DNA from: Desulfuromonadaceae bacterium
Lineage (GTDB): Bacteria > Desulfobacterota > Desulfuromonadia > Geobacterales > Pseudopelobacteraceae
Length of the DNA: 38,518 nt
Assembly (NCBI GenBank): GCA_028687585.1
Contig: JAQTZV010000038.1
Coordinates: forward strand, 1 to 38,518
Direction: 5' to 3'
The number at the start of each line of letters is the position of its first letter. The stretch's first letter is position 1. The notes below the pieces were generated by a model. That model was given only the letters and a program-made list of their open reading frames with translations. It was not told the DNA's origin and ran no database searches. Made by a program: the position numbers and the translations under genes. Shown here piece after piece: positions 25,181 through 32,100 of this stretch.

Positions 25181-26352
25181 AAGAGATTTATCTCGACAAT
25201 AACGCCACGACCAAAGTTGATGAAGCGGTCTTCGAAGAGATGCGCCCCTATTTCTGTGAACTGTACGGTAACCCCAGTTCGATGCATTTCTTCGGCGGAC
25301 AGGTGCAGAGCAAGGTAACTGAAGCCAGAGGGAGAGTCGCGGAACTTTTGGGAGCGCACCCTGAGGAAATTATTTTCACCGCCTGCGGTACCGAGAGTGA
25401 CAATGCCGCAATCCGTTCGGCGCTGGAAGTCTTTCCTGATCGTCGCCACATCATAACGTCACGGGTTGAGCACCCCGCCGTATTGACCCAGTGCCGCAAT
25501 CTTCGCCAGCGGGGCTACCGAGTTACGGAAATCGGTGTTGATGGCGCAGGTCGCCTGGATATGGAGGAGTTGAAAACTGCCATTGATGACGATACGGCTA
25601 TTGTGTCGCTGATGTGGGCCAACAATGAGACCGGAGTAATTTTCCCGGTGGAGGAAGCGGCTAAAATAGCCAAATCGAAGGGAGCTCTTTTTCATAGCGA
25701 CGCCGTTCAGGCTATTGGCAAGATTCCGATCAACATGGCCGCCTCGAGCATCGACATGCTTTCGCTTTCCGGTCACAAACTGCACGCACCGAAGGGGATC
25801 GGCGTACTCTACCTCCGCAAGGGGACGCCGTTCAGGCCGTTACTGGTGGGTGGCCATCAGGAAAAAAGCCGCCGGGCCGGCACCGAAAACGCCGCTGCCA
25901 TCATTGCCCTGGGAAAGGCGTGCCAATTGGCCGGTCAGCATATGGAAGCTGAAAATACCGCCGTCAAAGCGATGCGTGACCGTCTGCAGGACACGTTGAT
26001 GACGGCGATACCGCATGCCCGTATCAATGGCGGCGGTGCGGAAAGACTCCCCAATACCACTTCAATCGCTTTTGAATATGTCGAGGGAGAGGCTATTCTG
26101 CTGCTGCTGTCAGAGTTCGGTATCTGCGCTTCGTCAGGAAGCGCCTGCACCTCAGGTTCGCTGGAGCCGTCTCATGTGCTCCGCGCCATGGGAGTACCGT
26201 TCACCTGCGCGCATGGTTCGATCCGCTTTTCGCTGTCACGCTACACAACCGATGCCGAAATCGATACCGTTATCCGTGAAATGCCGCCAATCATTGCCCG
26301 TTTGCGACAGATGTCGCCGTTTGGCCGGGAACATCTGCAAGGAAAGGCGTAG
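25177..26352 (+). CDS. nifS: NifS cysteine desulfurase
   Basis: 391 residues. It releases sulfur from L-cysteine as an enzyme persulfide, leaving alanine. PLP is bound through K201 (SLSGHKLHAPKG), and the persulfide cysteine is C324 in CASSGSACTSGSLEPSHV; positions agree with the NifS family to within a residue. The N-terminus YLDNNATTKVDE and the motif VEHPAV (PLP-stacking His) are also typical. The ATG overlaps nifU's stop (ATGA), so translation is coupled. It is the last gene of the unit, closed by the terminator at 26376. Confidence 0.96.
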   Translation: MKEIYLDNNATTKVDEAVFEEMRPYFCELYGNPSSMHFFGGQVQSKVTEARGRVAELLGAHPEEIIFTACGTESDNAAIRSALEVFPDRRHIITSRVEHPAVLTQCRNLRQRGYRVTEIGVDGAGRLDMEELKTAIDDDTAIVSLMWANNETGVIFPVEEAAKIAKSKGALFHSDAVQAIGKIPINMAASSIDMLSLSGHKLHAPKGIGVLYLRKGTPFRPLLVGGHQEKSRRAGTENAAAIIALGKACQLAGQHMEAENTAVKAMRDRLQDTLMTAIPHARINGGGAERLPNTTSIAFEYVEGEAILLLLSEFGICASSGSACTSGSLEPSHVLRAMGVPFTCAHGSIRFSLSRYTTDAEIDTVIREMPPIIARLRQMSPFGREHLQGKA

Positions 26353-26375
26353 CAGATATTTGTTTTTGATTCAGC

Positions 26376-26409
26376 AAGGGCGGCCACTACAGGGTCGCCC
26401 TTTTTTTAT
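26376..26409 (+). terminator. nifS terminator (copy A)
   Basis: AAGGGCGGCC (26376-26385) pairs with GGTCGCCCTT (26393-26402, one G-T), loop of 7 nt, then TTTTTTTATT. It is a near copy of the terminator at 27985, with the hairpin core inverted. Confidence 0.93.
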
Positions 26410-26473
26410 TGTGTACCCCGTCATGGGCGTTGTTTCGTTGTGACGGGTGATACCGGGCAAGGGTGAAATCGCA

Positions 26474-26502
26474 TTGACACAGGAACCGAACAAGCTCATA
26501 GT
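26474..26502 (+). promoter_or_regulatory. Promoter of riboswitch transcript
   Basis: TTGACA at 26474-26479, 17-bp spacer, CATAGT at 26497-26502. Transcription would begin near 26509, about 14 nt before the GEMM aptamer. Confidence 0.55.
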
Positions 26503-26522
26503 CGCTGGTGAAACTATATACG

Positions 26523-26599
26523 CTACGAAATGGCAAAATCCGGGGAACCGGATGACGCAAAGCTACCTGCCCAGAACGGACAGAGGGGCCGCCGAATAG
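26523..26599 (+). promoter_or_regulatory. GEMM-I-type cyclic dinucleotide riboswitch aptamer
   Basis: The core matches the GEMM-I layout: GGCAAA (26532-26537), a 6-bp stem ATCCGG/CCGGAT capped by the GNRA loop GGAA (26538-26553), then GACGCAAAGC (26554-26563). A second hairpin follows (CTGCC with GGACAG, 26567-26583), and GGC/GCC plus CTA/TAG can close the base. GEMM-I RNAs bind c-di-GMP; a Geobacter-type variant prefers 3',3'-cGAMP. I cannot decide the ligand by eye. A terminator hairpin follows (26629-26670), so control is probably by transcription attenuation of the EAL-HDOD gene. Confidence 0.82.
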
Positions 26600-26602
26600 A
26601 TG

Positions 26603-26670
26603 TTTGAATATTGATCGCATCAATATTCAAAGAACCTGCCATTTCTTGTGAAGCGCAGGTTCTTTGTTTT
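26603..26670 (+). terminator. Riboswitch expression platform: stem plus terminator
   Basis: First a 13-bp perfect stem (TTTGAATATTGAT 26603-26615, ATCAATATTCAAA 26619-26631, loop CGC), then a terminator: AAAGAACCTGC (26629-26639) with GCAGGTTCTTT (26655-26665) followed by GTTTTTC. The two stems share 3 nt (26629-26631). It lies between the aptamer and the ribosome binding site of the next gene. Confidence 0.8.
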
Positions 26671-26691
26671 TCAGCCAAACCGGAGGGGGAT

Positions 26692-27963
26692 ATGAGTGAA
26701 GCCCACATGAAACAGAAGCAAAAAGAGCTGTATCTTGGCCGGCAGCCGATTCTGGACATCAAGCAGGAAATTATCGGGTATGAACTCCTCTTCCGTTCCT
26801 CAAATGTCAACAAAAGCACCTATGACAGTCAGGATAAAGCCAGTGCCAGCGTCATAGCGCATGCTCTTGCCAACTTCGGTTTGCAGGAAGTGTTGGGAAA
26901 TAAGGACGGCTATATAAATGTGACCGAAGAGGTGCTGCTGTCGGAAACAATAGAACTCTTGCCACGGGAACAGACGGTGCTGGAGCTTCTTGAAACAATG
27001 CCGCTCAACGAACGAAATCTTGAGCGTGCTGTTGCTCTCAAGGCGGCGGGTTTCCGCCTGGCTCTTGACGATCACACGTATTCACACCAAAACGCGGCTT
27101 TTTACGAATTGGTAGACATCATAAAGATAAACCTGCTGGAGACGCCTAACGAAATCCTCCGCGAGATGGTCGAGGAATTACGGCGCTATCCTGTCATACT
27201 GCTTGCGGAGTGTGTGGAAACAGTGGAACAGTTTGAAGAATGCCGGGATCTGGGATTTCAGCTCTTTCAGGGGTATTTCTTTGCCCGTCCGGCGGTGCTT
27301 AAACGTCACGCTCCGGACATCTCTACAACAGGCATGATTAAACTGCTTGCCTCTCTGTACGAAGAGATGGATACGGATGAGATAGAGACGGTATTCCGCA
27401 GTTATCCTGATCTTTCCTACTGTCTGATCAAGCTGGTAAATTCAGTAAACATCGGGCTACGGGAAAAAATTAAAAACCTCCGGCATGCGATCATGATTCT
27501 TGGCCGAGACAAGCTGCGCCGGTGGGCGCTGCTGGCAATTTATGCCAGTTCCGGCAGTGGCGGCATTAACAGTCCGCTTATGGAAATGGCGGCGGTGCGG
27601 GGGCGCTGTATGGAGTATCTGATCATGCAGCGGTATGCCATCTCACGCGGCGATGATATCGTTGAAGCCGCCTTTATGACCGGTATTATGTCGCTTATGG
27701 ATGTGCTCTTTGAAACGTCCATGGAGCAGATTCTGCAGGAGTTGAATCTGAGCGATGTTATCACGGCGGCTCTTCTTAATCGGGAGGGTGAACTGGGTGA
27801 TCTTCTGGCGCTGGCTGAAATGCTTGAGATGGTAAACTTTGGTGAAGTGCAGGCGCTGGTCGAAGCAACCGATATTCCGTTGGCCAACCTCCTCGAAGCG
27901 CAGCTTGACGCGTACAAATGGCGCACCGGCATGATAGCGGAAGAGGAGCAATCGCATTCCTAG
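26692..27963 (+). CDS. Degenerate EAL - HDOD (YuxH/CdgJ-type) protein
   Basis: 423 residues from ATG 26692, selected by GGAGGGGG just upstream; a longer in-frame reading would start inside the riboswitch terminator. Residues about 12-210 are an EAL-like domain with ELLFR (31-35) in place of the catalytic EAL-x-R, and LDDHTY in place of the metal-binding DD-F-G motif, so c-di-GMP hydrolysis is unlikely. Residues about 215-410 are an HDOD domain (IETVFRSYPDLSYCLIKLVNS, LRHAIMILGRDKLRRWALL). Such EAL-HDOD proteins act as regulators in motility and surface behaviour in other bacteria. Expression is under the GEMM riboswitch, so a cyclic dinucleotide controls a protein with a dead cyclic dinucleotide hydrolase fold. 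Confidence 0.9.
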   Translation: MSEAHMKQKQKELYLGRQPILDIKQEIIGYELLFRSSNVNKSTYDSQDKASASVIAHALANFGLQEVLGNKDGYINVTEEVLLSETIELLPREQTVLELLETMPLNERNLERAVALKAAGFRLALDDHTYSHQNAAFYELVDIIKINLLETPNEILREMVEELRRYPVILLAECVETVEQFEECRDLGFQLFQGYFFARPAVLKRHAPDISTTGMIKLLASLYEEMDTDEIETVFRSYPDLSYCLIKLVNSVNIGLREKIKNLRHAIMILGRDKLRRWALLAIYASSGSGGINSPLMEMAAVRGRCMEYLIMQRYAISRGDDIVEAAFMTGIMSLMDVLFETSMEQILQELNLSDVITAALLNREGELGDLLALAEMLEMVNFGEVQALVEATDIPLANLLEAQLDAYKWRTGMIAEEEQSHS

Positions 27964-27984
27964 CAGATGTTTTTTTGATTCAGC

Positions 27985-28015
27985 AAGGGCGGCCCTGTAG
28001 TGGCTGCCTTTTTTT
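27985..28015 (+). terminator. Terminator of EAL-HDOD gene (copy B)
   Basis: AAGGGCGGCC (27985-27994) pairs with GGCTGCCTTT (28002-28011) with G-T pairs, loop CTGTAGT, then a T-run to 28015. Flanks (stop codon TAGCAGAT upstream, TTTATTGT downstream) match copy A in direct orientation, while the hairpin matches copy A's reverse complement. Confidence 0.9.
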
Positions 28016-28106
28016 ATTGTTAATATTTGGAAGTGTCGTCCGGTTTGGTTTTTGCGTTTTGTCCCCCTTCTTCCTTTCAAGGAGTACCCTCTGGGGCATA
28101 AAGAGT

Positions 28107-28228
28107 TAGGGGTGGTTGCCTTTGATTTTCATCAATCTTAAGGATAAAACGAAGTCAAAGACCAAAACCTGACCACCCCTAGCCCCTCCTTACCAAAAGT
28201 AGGCGCTTTTAAGCGAATACAGGAGGGG
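28107..28228. repeat. Compound palindromic repeat
   Basis: TAGGGGTGGT (28107-28116) pairs with ACCACCCCTA (28172-28181), directly followed by a second palindrome, CCCCTCCT (28183-28190) with AGGAGGGG (28221-28228). The second one encloses an inverted copy of the 23-mer also found in the repeat at 5375 (here 28193-28215, CCAAAAGTAGGCGC on the plus strand). Confidence 0.75.
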
Positions 28229-28417
28229 TGCTAAAAACATATTTCTCATGGCTTGCAATTATCTAATCGGAAGATTCTTATAATTTGGCTTCTCTGATCC
28301 CCCGAAAGTTCTTCCTCACACTTTTAACTCACAAATATTATTAATATATCGGTAAAATGAAAAATATATATCGTTTGAATGAATATGAGATGTATTGCCC
28401 GCCATACATCGGCTTCC

Positions 28418-28440
28418 CGCTTAAAAACGCCTGCTTTTGG
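28418..28440 (+). repeat. Third copy of 23-bp repeat
   Basis: CGCTTAAAAACGCCTGCTTTTGG differs at three positions from the copy at 5505-5527 and at two from the copy at 28193-28215. No palindromic element surrounds this copy. Confidence 0.6.
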
Positions 28441-28842
28441 TGCGTTGTCGTGTGAGCAGCCGTCGCTACAAGTTTTAATGCAACCATGAAGGCTGGTTCC
28501 TGATTTAACGGCAGCCTCTTCTTCGCTTCTTTATTGTGAAAAATTCATGTAGAATGCGGCGGCATTGCAGATGTTCATGGCATCGGATCGTATTTTATAG
28601 CTGCCCACTCAGAGGGGAATGTTTCATAAGACAGCCCGGGATGTTGGTCAGACACCTCTCCAACATCCAAAACGGAGTGTTAGTCAACGGTCTGTTTTTA
28701 TGTATATCGGAAGATTACGTTGATCTAGTTTCAGGGCCGGTATAAAGGTTTTGGGTTTTGGGAGAATGTTGGCCGGGTCTGATCAAGAACGGGTTGGCCA
28801 CAAATATATATAGCCAGAAAATAAATCTGAATGGAAGGGAAC

Positions 28843-29255
28843 ATGAATCGTCAGCTATTTCAATCCGTTTCAAAGTTGAGGGTTCAAGAAGCCAAGGTGC
28901 TTCTTAAGGCGAATCAGTATGCGGGTGCTTACTATCTCATCGGATATGCGATCGAATGTGCACTTAAGTCATGCGTGGCTAAGCAGGTCAAGAAGTATGA
29001 CTTTCCAGATAAAAAAATTGCAAATGAGGCATTTACACATGATCTTGAAAAACTTATGAAAGTGGCAGGGTTAGCACCGGAATTTGTAGAGACAGAAAAG
29101 CAAATGCCTCGCTAGACCTTAATTGGGCAGTTGTCAAAGACTGGTCTGAATCAGTTCGCTATGATCTCGGAATATCAGCCGCTCAGGCACGAGACTTATT
29201 TTCAGCATGTACAGGAGAGGATGGCGTCTTGCCGTGGGTGAAAAATAGATGGTAG
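28843..29255 (+). pseudogene. HEPN-domain gene with a 1-nt frameshift
   Basis: From ATG 28843 the frame runs MNRQLFQSVSKLRVQEAKVL, then YYLIGYAIECALKSCVAKQV (typical HEPN helix), and stops early at 29113-29115. In the next frame the protein continues LDLNWAVVKDWSES, then DGVLPWVKNRW, the usual end of this HEPN family, stopping at 29255. Adding one A in the A-run at 29102-29104 restores a 137-residue product. HEPN domains are often RNases in toxin-antitoxin and phage-defence systems. The usual R-x4-6-H motif is not evident. The break may be a real mutation, phase variation or a sequencing error. Confidence 0.75.
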
Positions 29256-29638
29256 CTATGACACTGACAAAAGAAATGATTGAAGCCGGATCCGCTCTCG
29301 TCAGAAAGCTTGATGAACGTGGCATTCAGCCTAATGCCGCTTTTTGGTTTTATTTCAGTGACATAAATAAGTGGAAGCTTGTTTTAGCTGAAGTAAATCT
29401 GGGTGCTGAAGGACCAAAGCAAATATACAAAAATATTCAAGAGACAATACATGCTAATAAAGCAGATTTGGTTGAGCTATCTCTTGAGGATATAACATTG
29501 GCAAAGCCAGACGCACCATTTGTTGCTCTCTTGCGTATGGCAATTAGAACTGGGCCGGGAATAAGCGGAATACGATTTAGTAATAATGTTATCAATGGCA
29601 CAGTTATCGAAGATGCCTATATTTATCGGATAATTTGA
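29249..29638 (+). CDS. Unknown protein paired with HEPN gene
   Basis: 129 residues, not recognised by family name. It is soluble, with an N-terminal helix (TKEMIEAGSALVRKLDERGI), a strand-rich part AAFWFYFSDINKWKLVLAEV and a C-terminal part rich in beta and Ile/Asn. ATG 29249 overlaps the stop of the HEPN gene (29253-29255) and has GGTGA 7 nt upstream; ATG 29258 is an alternative. The overlap suggests co-translation with HEPN, so it could be the partner in a two-gene toxin-antitoxin-like unit. An attC-like hairpin follows the stop directly. Confidence 0.6.
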   Translation: MVAMTLTKEMIEAGSALVRKLDERGIQPNAAFWFYFSDINKWKLVLAEVNLGAEGPKQIYKNIQETIHANKADLVELSLEDITLAKPDAPFVALLRMAIRTGPGISGIRFSNNVINGTVIEDAYIYRII

Positions 29639-29643
29639 ACTCG

Positions 29644-29693
29644 GCACAACCAGCGGGTGCAGCCCATGCGGGCTAACCTGCTACCCGTTAGCG
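29644..29693 (+). repeat. Second integron attC-like site
   Basis: It begins 6 nt after the preceding stop codon. Outer cores GCACAAC (29644-29650) and GTTAGCG (29687-29693) flank a stem of 7 pairs (AGCGGGT 29652-29658 with ACCTGCT 29676-29682, one G-T), an uneven 2x1 bulge, then 5 pairs (AGCCC 29661-29665 with GGGCT 29670-29674) and loop ATGC. Asymmetric unpaired bases and the AAC/GTT ends are attC traits. The R' core departs from GTTRRRY at the end. There is no T-run. Its GGAG also serves as the binding site of the next gene. Confidence 0.4.
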
Positions 29694-29703
29694 GAGTATA
29701 TTT

Positions 29704-30537
29704 ATGACAACCCATATTCCTGAATATTTTGCAGACATCGTTCAAGAGATGGCAGCAAAATCACGAGCTATACGTAGAGATTTCTCTTCGCACCGTCCGT
29801 CTGCCGGCACGAACCGAGAGCAAATTGTTGCCGATTTTCTTCGAGCGCATCTGCCGAGGCGTTTTGGTGTCGAAACTGGCCTTGTAGTAAATGTTGACGG
29901 ACAATTTTCCAAGCAGGCTGACCTAGTCATTGTAGATGCGATGAGTAACGCTCCATATCACTCTCAAGCACCAAACCCCCTCTGGCCAGTTGAGGCGGTA
30001 TATTCTCTGATAGAAGTAAAGACTTCACTAACACTTCCAGAGATAAACGACTGCATAGCAAAATGCCGACAATTTAAACAGCTAAAAAGGCAATTTGCTG
30101 ACGTGCCTGGTTTGACGCAAAACATTCGGGATTCGCTCTTTGTAATCTGGGCTTTTGAGTCTCCAGATCCTATGACAGTCGTATCAAACTTAATAAAAGC
30201 TCAGTCGGGGGTTCCTAGAAATGAGCAAGTTGACATGGTAATAATTCCTGGTTCGTCAATAATTATTTCAGGTAGTTATCAAGAATTATGTCGGCTTGGA
30301 CAACCTGGCAGCTCTCATCGTTTGCAACTACACCAACGCTTTGGGCCTGATGTAGAAGCGCTTTTAAAGTCGCCGGTAGAGATTGCAATCAGTGAAACCA
30401 ATGCGCTCTTAATGTGGTTCACATGGTTTGACTCTTGGCTTCGGCGGGCGGGCATGCGAAGTGTTGATCCTGCGACTTACGTTCCGCTGGAGATGTCGCT
30501 CGGAGACTGGGTCCAAATAGTCCAACCTGGAAACTAG
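29704..30537 (+). CDS. DUF6602 protein with PD-(D/E)XK nuclease-like core
   Basis: 277 residues. The N-terminal half (about 35-115) fits a PD-(D/E)XK-like core: an early helix with Glu (TNREQIVADFLRAHLP), an acidic strand QADLVIVD and the strand LIEVKTSL with E-x-K. DUF6602 proteins share this layout, and many such folds are nucleases of defence or mobile genes. The C-terminal half (about 120-277) is mixed alpha/beta and unassigned. GGAG lies 8 nt before the ATG, formed by the end of the attC-like repeat, which places the gene like the next cassette. Nuclease activity is inferred from the motif only. Confidence 0.6.
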   Translation: MTTHIPEYFADIVQEMAAKSRAIRRDFSSHRPSAGTNREQIVADFLRAHLPRRFGVETGLVVNVDGQFSKQADLVIVDAMSNAPYHSQAPNPLWPVEAVYSLIEVKTSLTLPEINDCIAKCRQFKQLKRQFADVPGLTQNIRDSLFVIWAFESPDPMTVVSNLIKAQSGVPRNEQVDMVIIPGSSIIISGSYQELCRLGQPGSSHRLQLHQRFGPDVEALLKSPVEIAISETNALLMWFTWFDSWLRRAGMRSVDPATYVPLEMSLGDWVQIVQPGN

Positions 30538-30585
30538 GGACTTCCCCTATTTTACGGTGATGGGTTGAGGAAAGCGACAATGAGC

Positions 30586-30879
30586 TTACCGAGCCTCTGC
30601 GTGAAGTTTAAGCCCCAGTGCCGCAACAATTTTGAGAATCGTATCGAAGCTGGGGATTCGTTCACCAGAAAGCGCCTTATATAGGCTTTCGCGAGAAAGC
30701 CCGGCATCACGCGCCACCTGAGACATGCCTTTGGCGCGGGCAATGTCACCGAGGCTCTTTGCAATGAATGCTGCATCGCCATTAGCCTCTTCAAGGGATG
30801 CTTCAAGGTAGGCAGCCATTTCTTCAGGGGTGCGGAGGTGTTCGGCAACATCATAGTGACTGGTAGTAGTTTTTGGCAT
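30586..30879 (-). CDS. HigA-type antitoxin (HTH)
   Basis: 97 residues from ATG 30879, with TAGGAG 6 nt upstream; a TTG two codons earlier abuts the binding site and is not used. The helix-turn-helix lies at about residues 50-85 (GMSQVARDAGLSRESLYKAL), followed by PSFDTILKIVAALGLKL, as in the 'addiction module antidote' family. It should neutralise the toxin encoded just upstream and repress the shared promoter through the palindrome at 31183-31212. It is the second gene of the pair; toxin first is the HigBA order. Confidence 0.88.
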   Translation of the reverse strand: MPKTTTSHYDVAEHLRTPEEMAAYLEASLEEANGDAAFIAKSLGDIARAKGMSQVARDAGLSRESLYKALSGERIPSFDTILKIVAALGLKLHAEAR

Positions 30880-30888
30880 TTTCAACTC

Positions 30889-31179
30889 CTATAGATCTCG
30901 GGCAAGGCGCGTTGCAATCTTGATATCACTGGTTTGACTGCTCTTGTCACCACCGGCCAAAAGAATTATCAATTCGCTGCCGTGCTTCATGAAGTAGACC
31001 CGGTAACCGGGGCCGTAGTCAATTCGCATTTCCGTAATACCTTCTCCGACTGGTTTGACGTCACCAGTATTTCCCATGGCGAGACGTTCAATCCTGACGA
31101 GAACACGAGCCTTAGCCTTGATGTCGCGCAGATTATCAAGCCATTTGGCAAACAGTTCTGTTTTGCGAATTTCTATCAT
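30889..31179 (-). CDS. HigB/RelE-superfamily toxin
   Basis: 96 residues. Family features: an N-terminal FAKWLDNLRDIKAKARVLVRIERL helix pair, then GDVKPVGEGITEMRIDYGPGYRVYF and the strand LIILLAGGDKSSQTSDI, as in the RelE/ParE-type 'addiction module killer' proteins, which cut mRNA on the ribosome. The antitoxin starts 9 nt after its stop. There is no ribosome binding site before ATG 31179, and the promoter's predicted start is the A of that ATG, so the toxin message may be leaderless. Confidence 0.88.
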   Translation of the reverse strand: MIEIRKTELFAKWLDNLRDIKAKARVLVRIERLAMGNTGDVKPVGEGITEMRIDYGPGYRVYFMKHGSELIILLAGGDKSSQTSDIKIATRLARDL

Positions 31180-31182
31180 GGA

Positions 31183-31214
31183 GACAGTGTAGCCAGGCGG
31201 CTACAAACTGTCAA
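31183..31214 (-). promoter_or_regulatory. Toxin-antitoxin promoter and operator
   Basis: On the minus strand TTGACA (31214-31209), 17-bp spacer, TACACT (31191-31186). The dyad GACAGT (31183-31188) / ACTGTC (31207-31212), with inner TAGCC / GGCTA, covers -35 to -10, as expected of an antitoxin operator. The next purine at normal distance after the -10 is the A of the toxin ATG (31179). Confidence 0.75.
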
Positions 31215-31347
31215 TCTTATTTCAGTCTGGATCAAGAATCCCGGGCCTTAAATCTCCAACCACTGGGTGCTGCAGAGAGACCAGCAGCCCCCATGACCCG
31301 ATTGAACCGGTTTTAAAACGAGGAGACTTTACTTTGGAGGTGAGCAG

Positions 31348-31728
31348 ATGTTGCCGGGCAAATATTACCGGCCATCGGTGTGTTGCCGTATTTTGGTGTT
31401 TATCCTCTGCATTTGTCTCGCCACCGGATGTACTACGCTTAAATCTCTTGAACCTGTAGAAGCTCAATCGGTTCTGTCCCGTATCAAGCCGGGTGACACG
31501 CTACGATTGACTACGAGGGATGGCAAAGTACGGGAATTTATCTTGAAGGAAGCGACCGACCGGGAGTTGGTGGGAGAAAGCGAGCGCGTAAACCTGTCAG
31601 ACATTACTGACCTGGAGCGGCGCGAATTCAGCACCGGGAAAACGGTAGGCCTGGTTATCGGAACAATCGTCATCATAGCCATCTTCCAGTTTCTCCGCGC
31701 AATGTCCGGCTTGGTAGGAAAACAGTAA
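31348..31728 (+). CDS. Small lipoprotein, unknown function
   Basis: 126 residues. The signal CRILVFILCICLATGC has a lipobox LATGC with the acylated cysteine at about residue 28. A short beta-rich part follows (PGDTLRLTTRDGKVREFILKEATDRELVG, a likely small barrel), then one membrane segment near the C-terminus (VGLVIGTIVIIAIFQFL). GGAGGTGA lies 4 nt before the ATG. It is not recognised more closely. It stands alone between the toxin-antitoxin pair and sucB. Confidence 0.7.
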   Translation: MLPGKYYRPSVCCRILVFILCICLATGCTTLKSLEPVEAQSVLSRIKPGDTLRLTTRDGKVREFILKEATDRELVGESERVNLSDITDLERREFSTGKTVGLVIGTIVIIAIFQFLRAMSGLVGKQ

Positions 31729-32100
31729 TAAATCTGAGCCCATGATGCCATTGGAACCCTAATGGGGGCGCTGGCAAGTTGTTGACAGACTTTGGAACTG
31801 CTTATACAGCGCATCGGGACAAATATCGTTAGTGCGGTCTGTGGTGGCTTCTGTTACATTGCTGTTTGAAAAACTTGCTACAGATGTGTTGAAAACGCTG
31901 AGTTACTTGGTAAAAGATGTACTGGAACCTTTTTGTCAGCCGCACGAGGTGAGCAAAGTTGATGAAAGGTCCGATGTTGAAAAAGAATATTGACAGTCAC
32001 TTGACAACGTAACAGAGTCCCTCCGGGACTCCCCGCGCCGTTATCTACACTTTCAGGGATGAAACAAAACGGCTCATATCGGCAGAACAAGGAGCGGTTC
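31729..32100. other. Intergenic region upstream of sucB
   Basis: 372 bp with no credible gene. A small hairpin GAGTCCC (32015-32021) / GGGACTC (32025-32031) lies about 70 nt before sucB. TTGACA occurs at 31785 and 31990 and TTGACA again at 32001, but none has a good -10 at the right distance, so I assign no promoter. Confidence 0.4.

Larger units (their letters stand above)
28016..28842. other. Repeat-bearing intergenic region
   Basis: About 830 bp with no credible gene. It holds the palindromic repeat 28107-28228, a third copy of the 23-mer at 28418-28440, and a 9-bp hairpin GGATGTTGG (28639-28647) / CCAACATCC (28660-28668). A 69-codon frame at 28536-28745 has no binding site and an odd Cys/His/Arg-rich composition, so I do not call it. 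It marks the edge of the accessory island. Confidence 0.6.

Noticed and set aside
28639..28668. 9-bp hairpin GGATGTTGG/CCAACATCC considered as a terminator
   Set aside because: No T-run follows the right arm (AAAACGGAG), so it does not fit a Rho-independent terminator.
28536..28745. 69-codon plus-strand open frame in the repeat-rich gap
   Set aside because: No ribosome binding site, unusual Cys/His/Arg-rich composition, and it spans a 9-bp hairpin; more likely noncoding.
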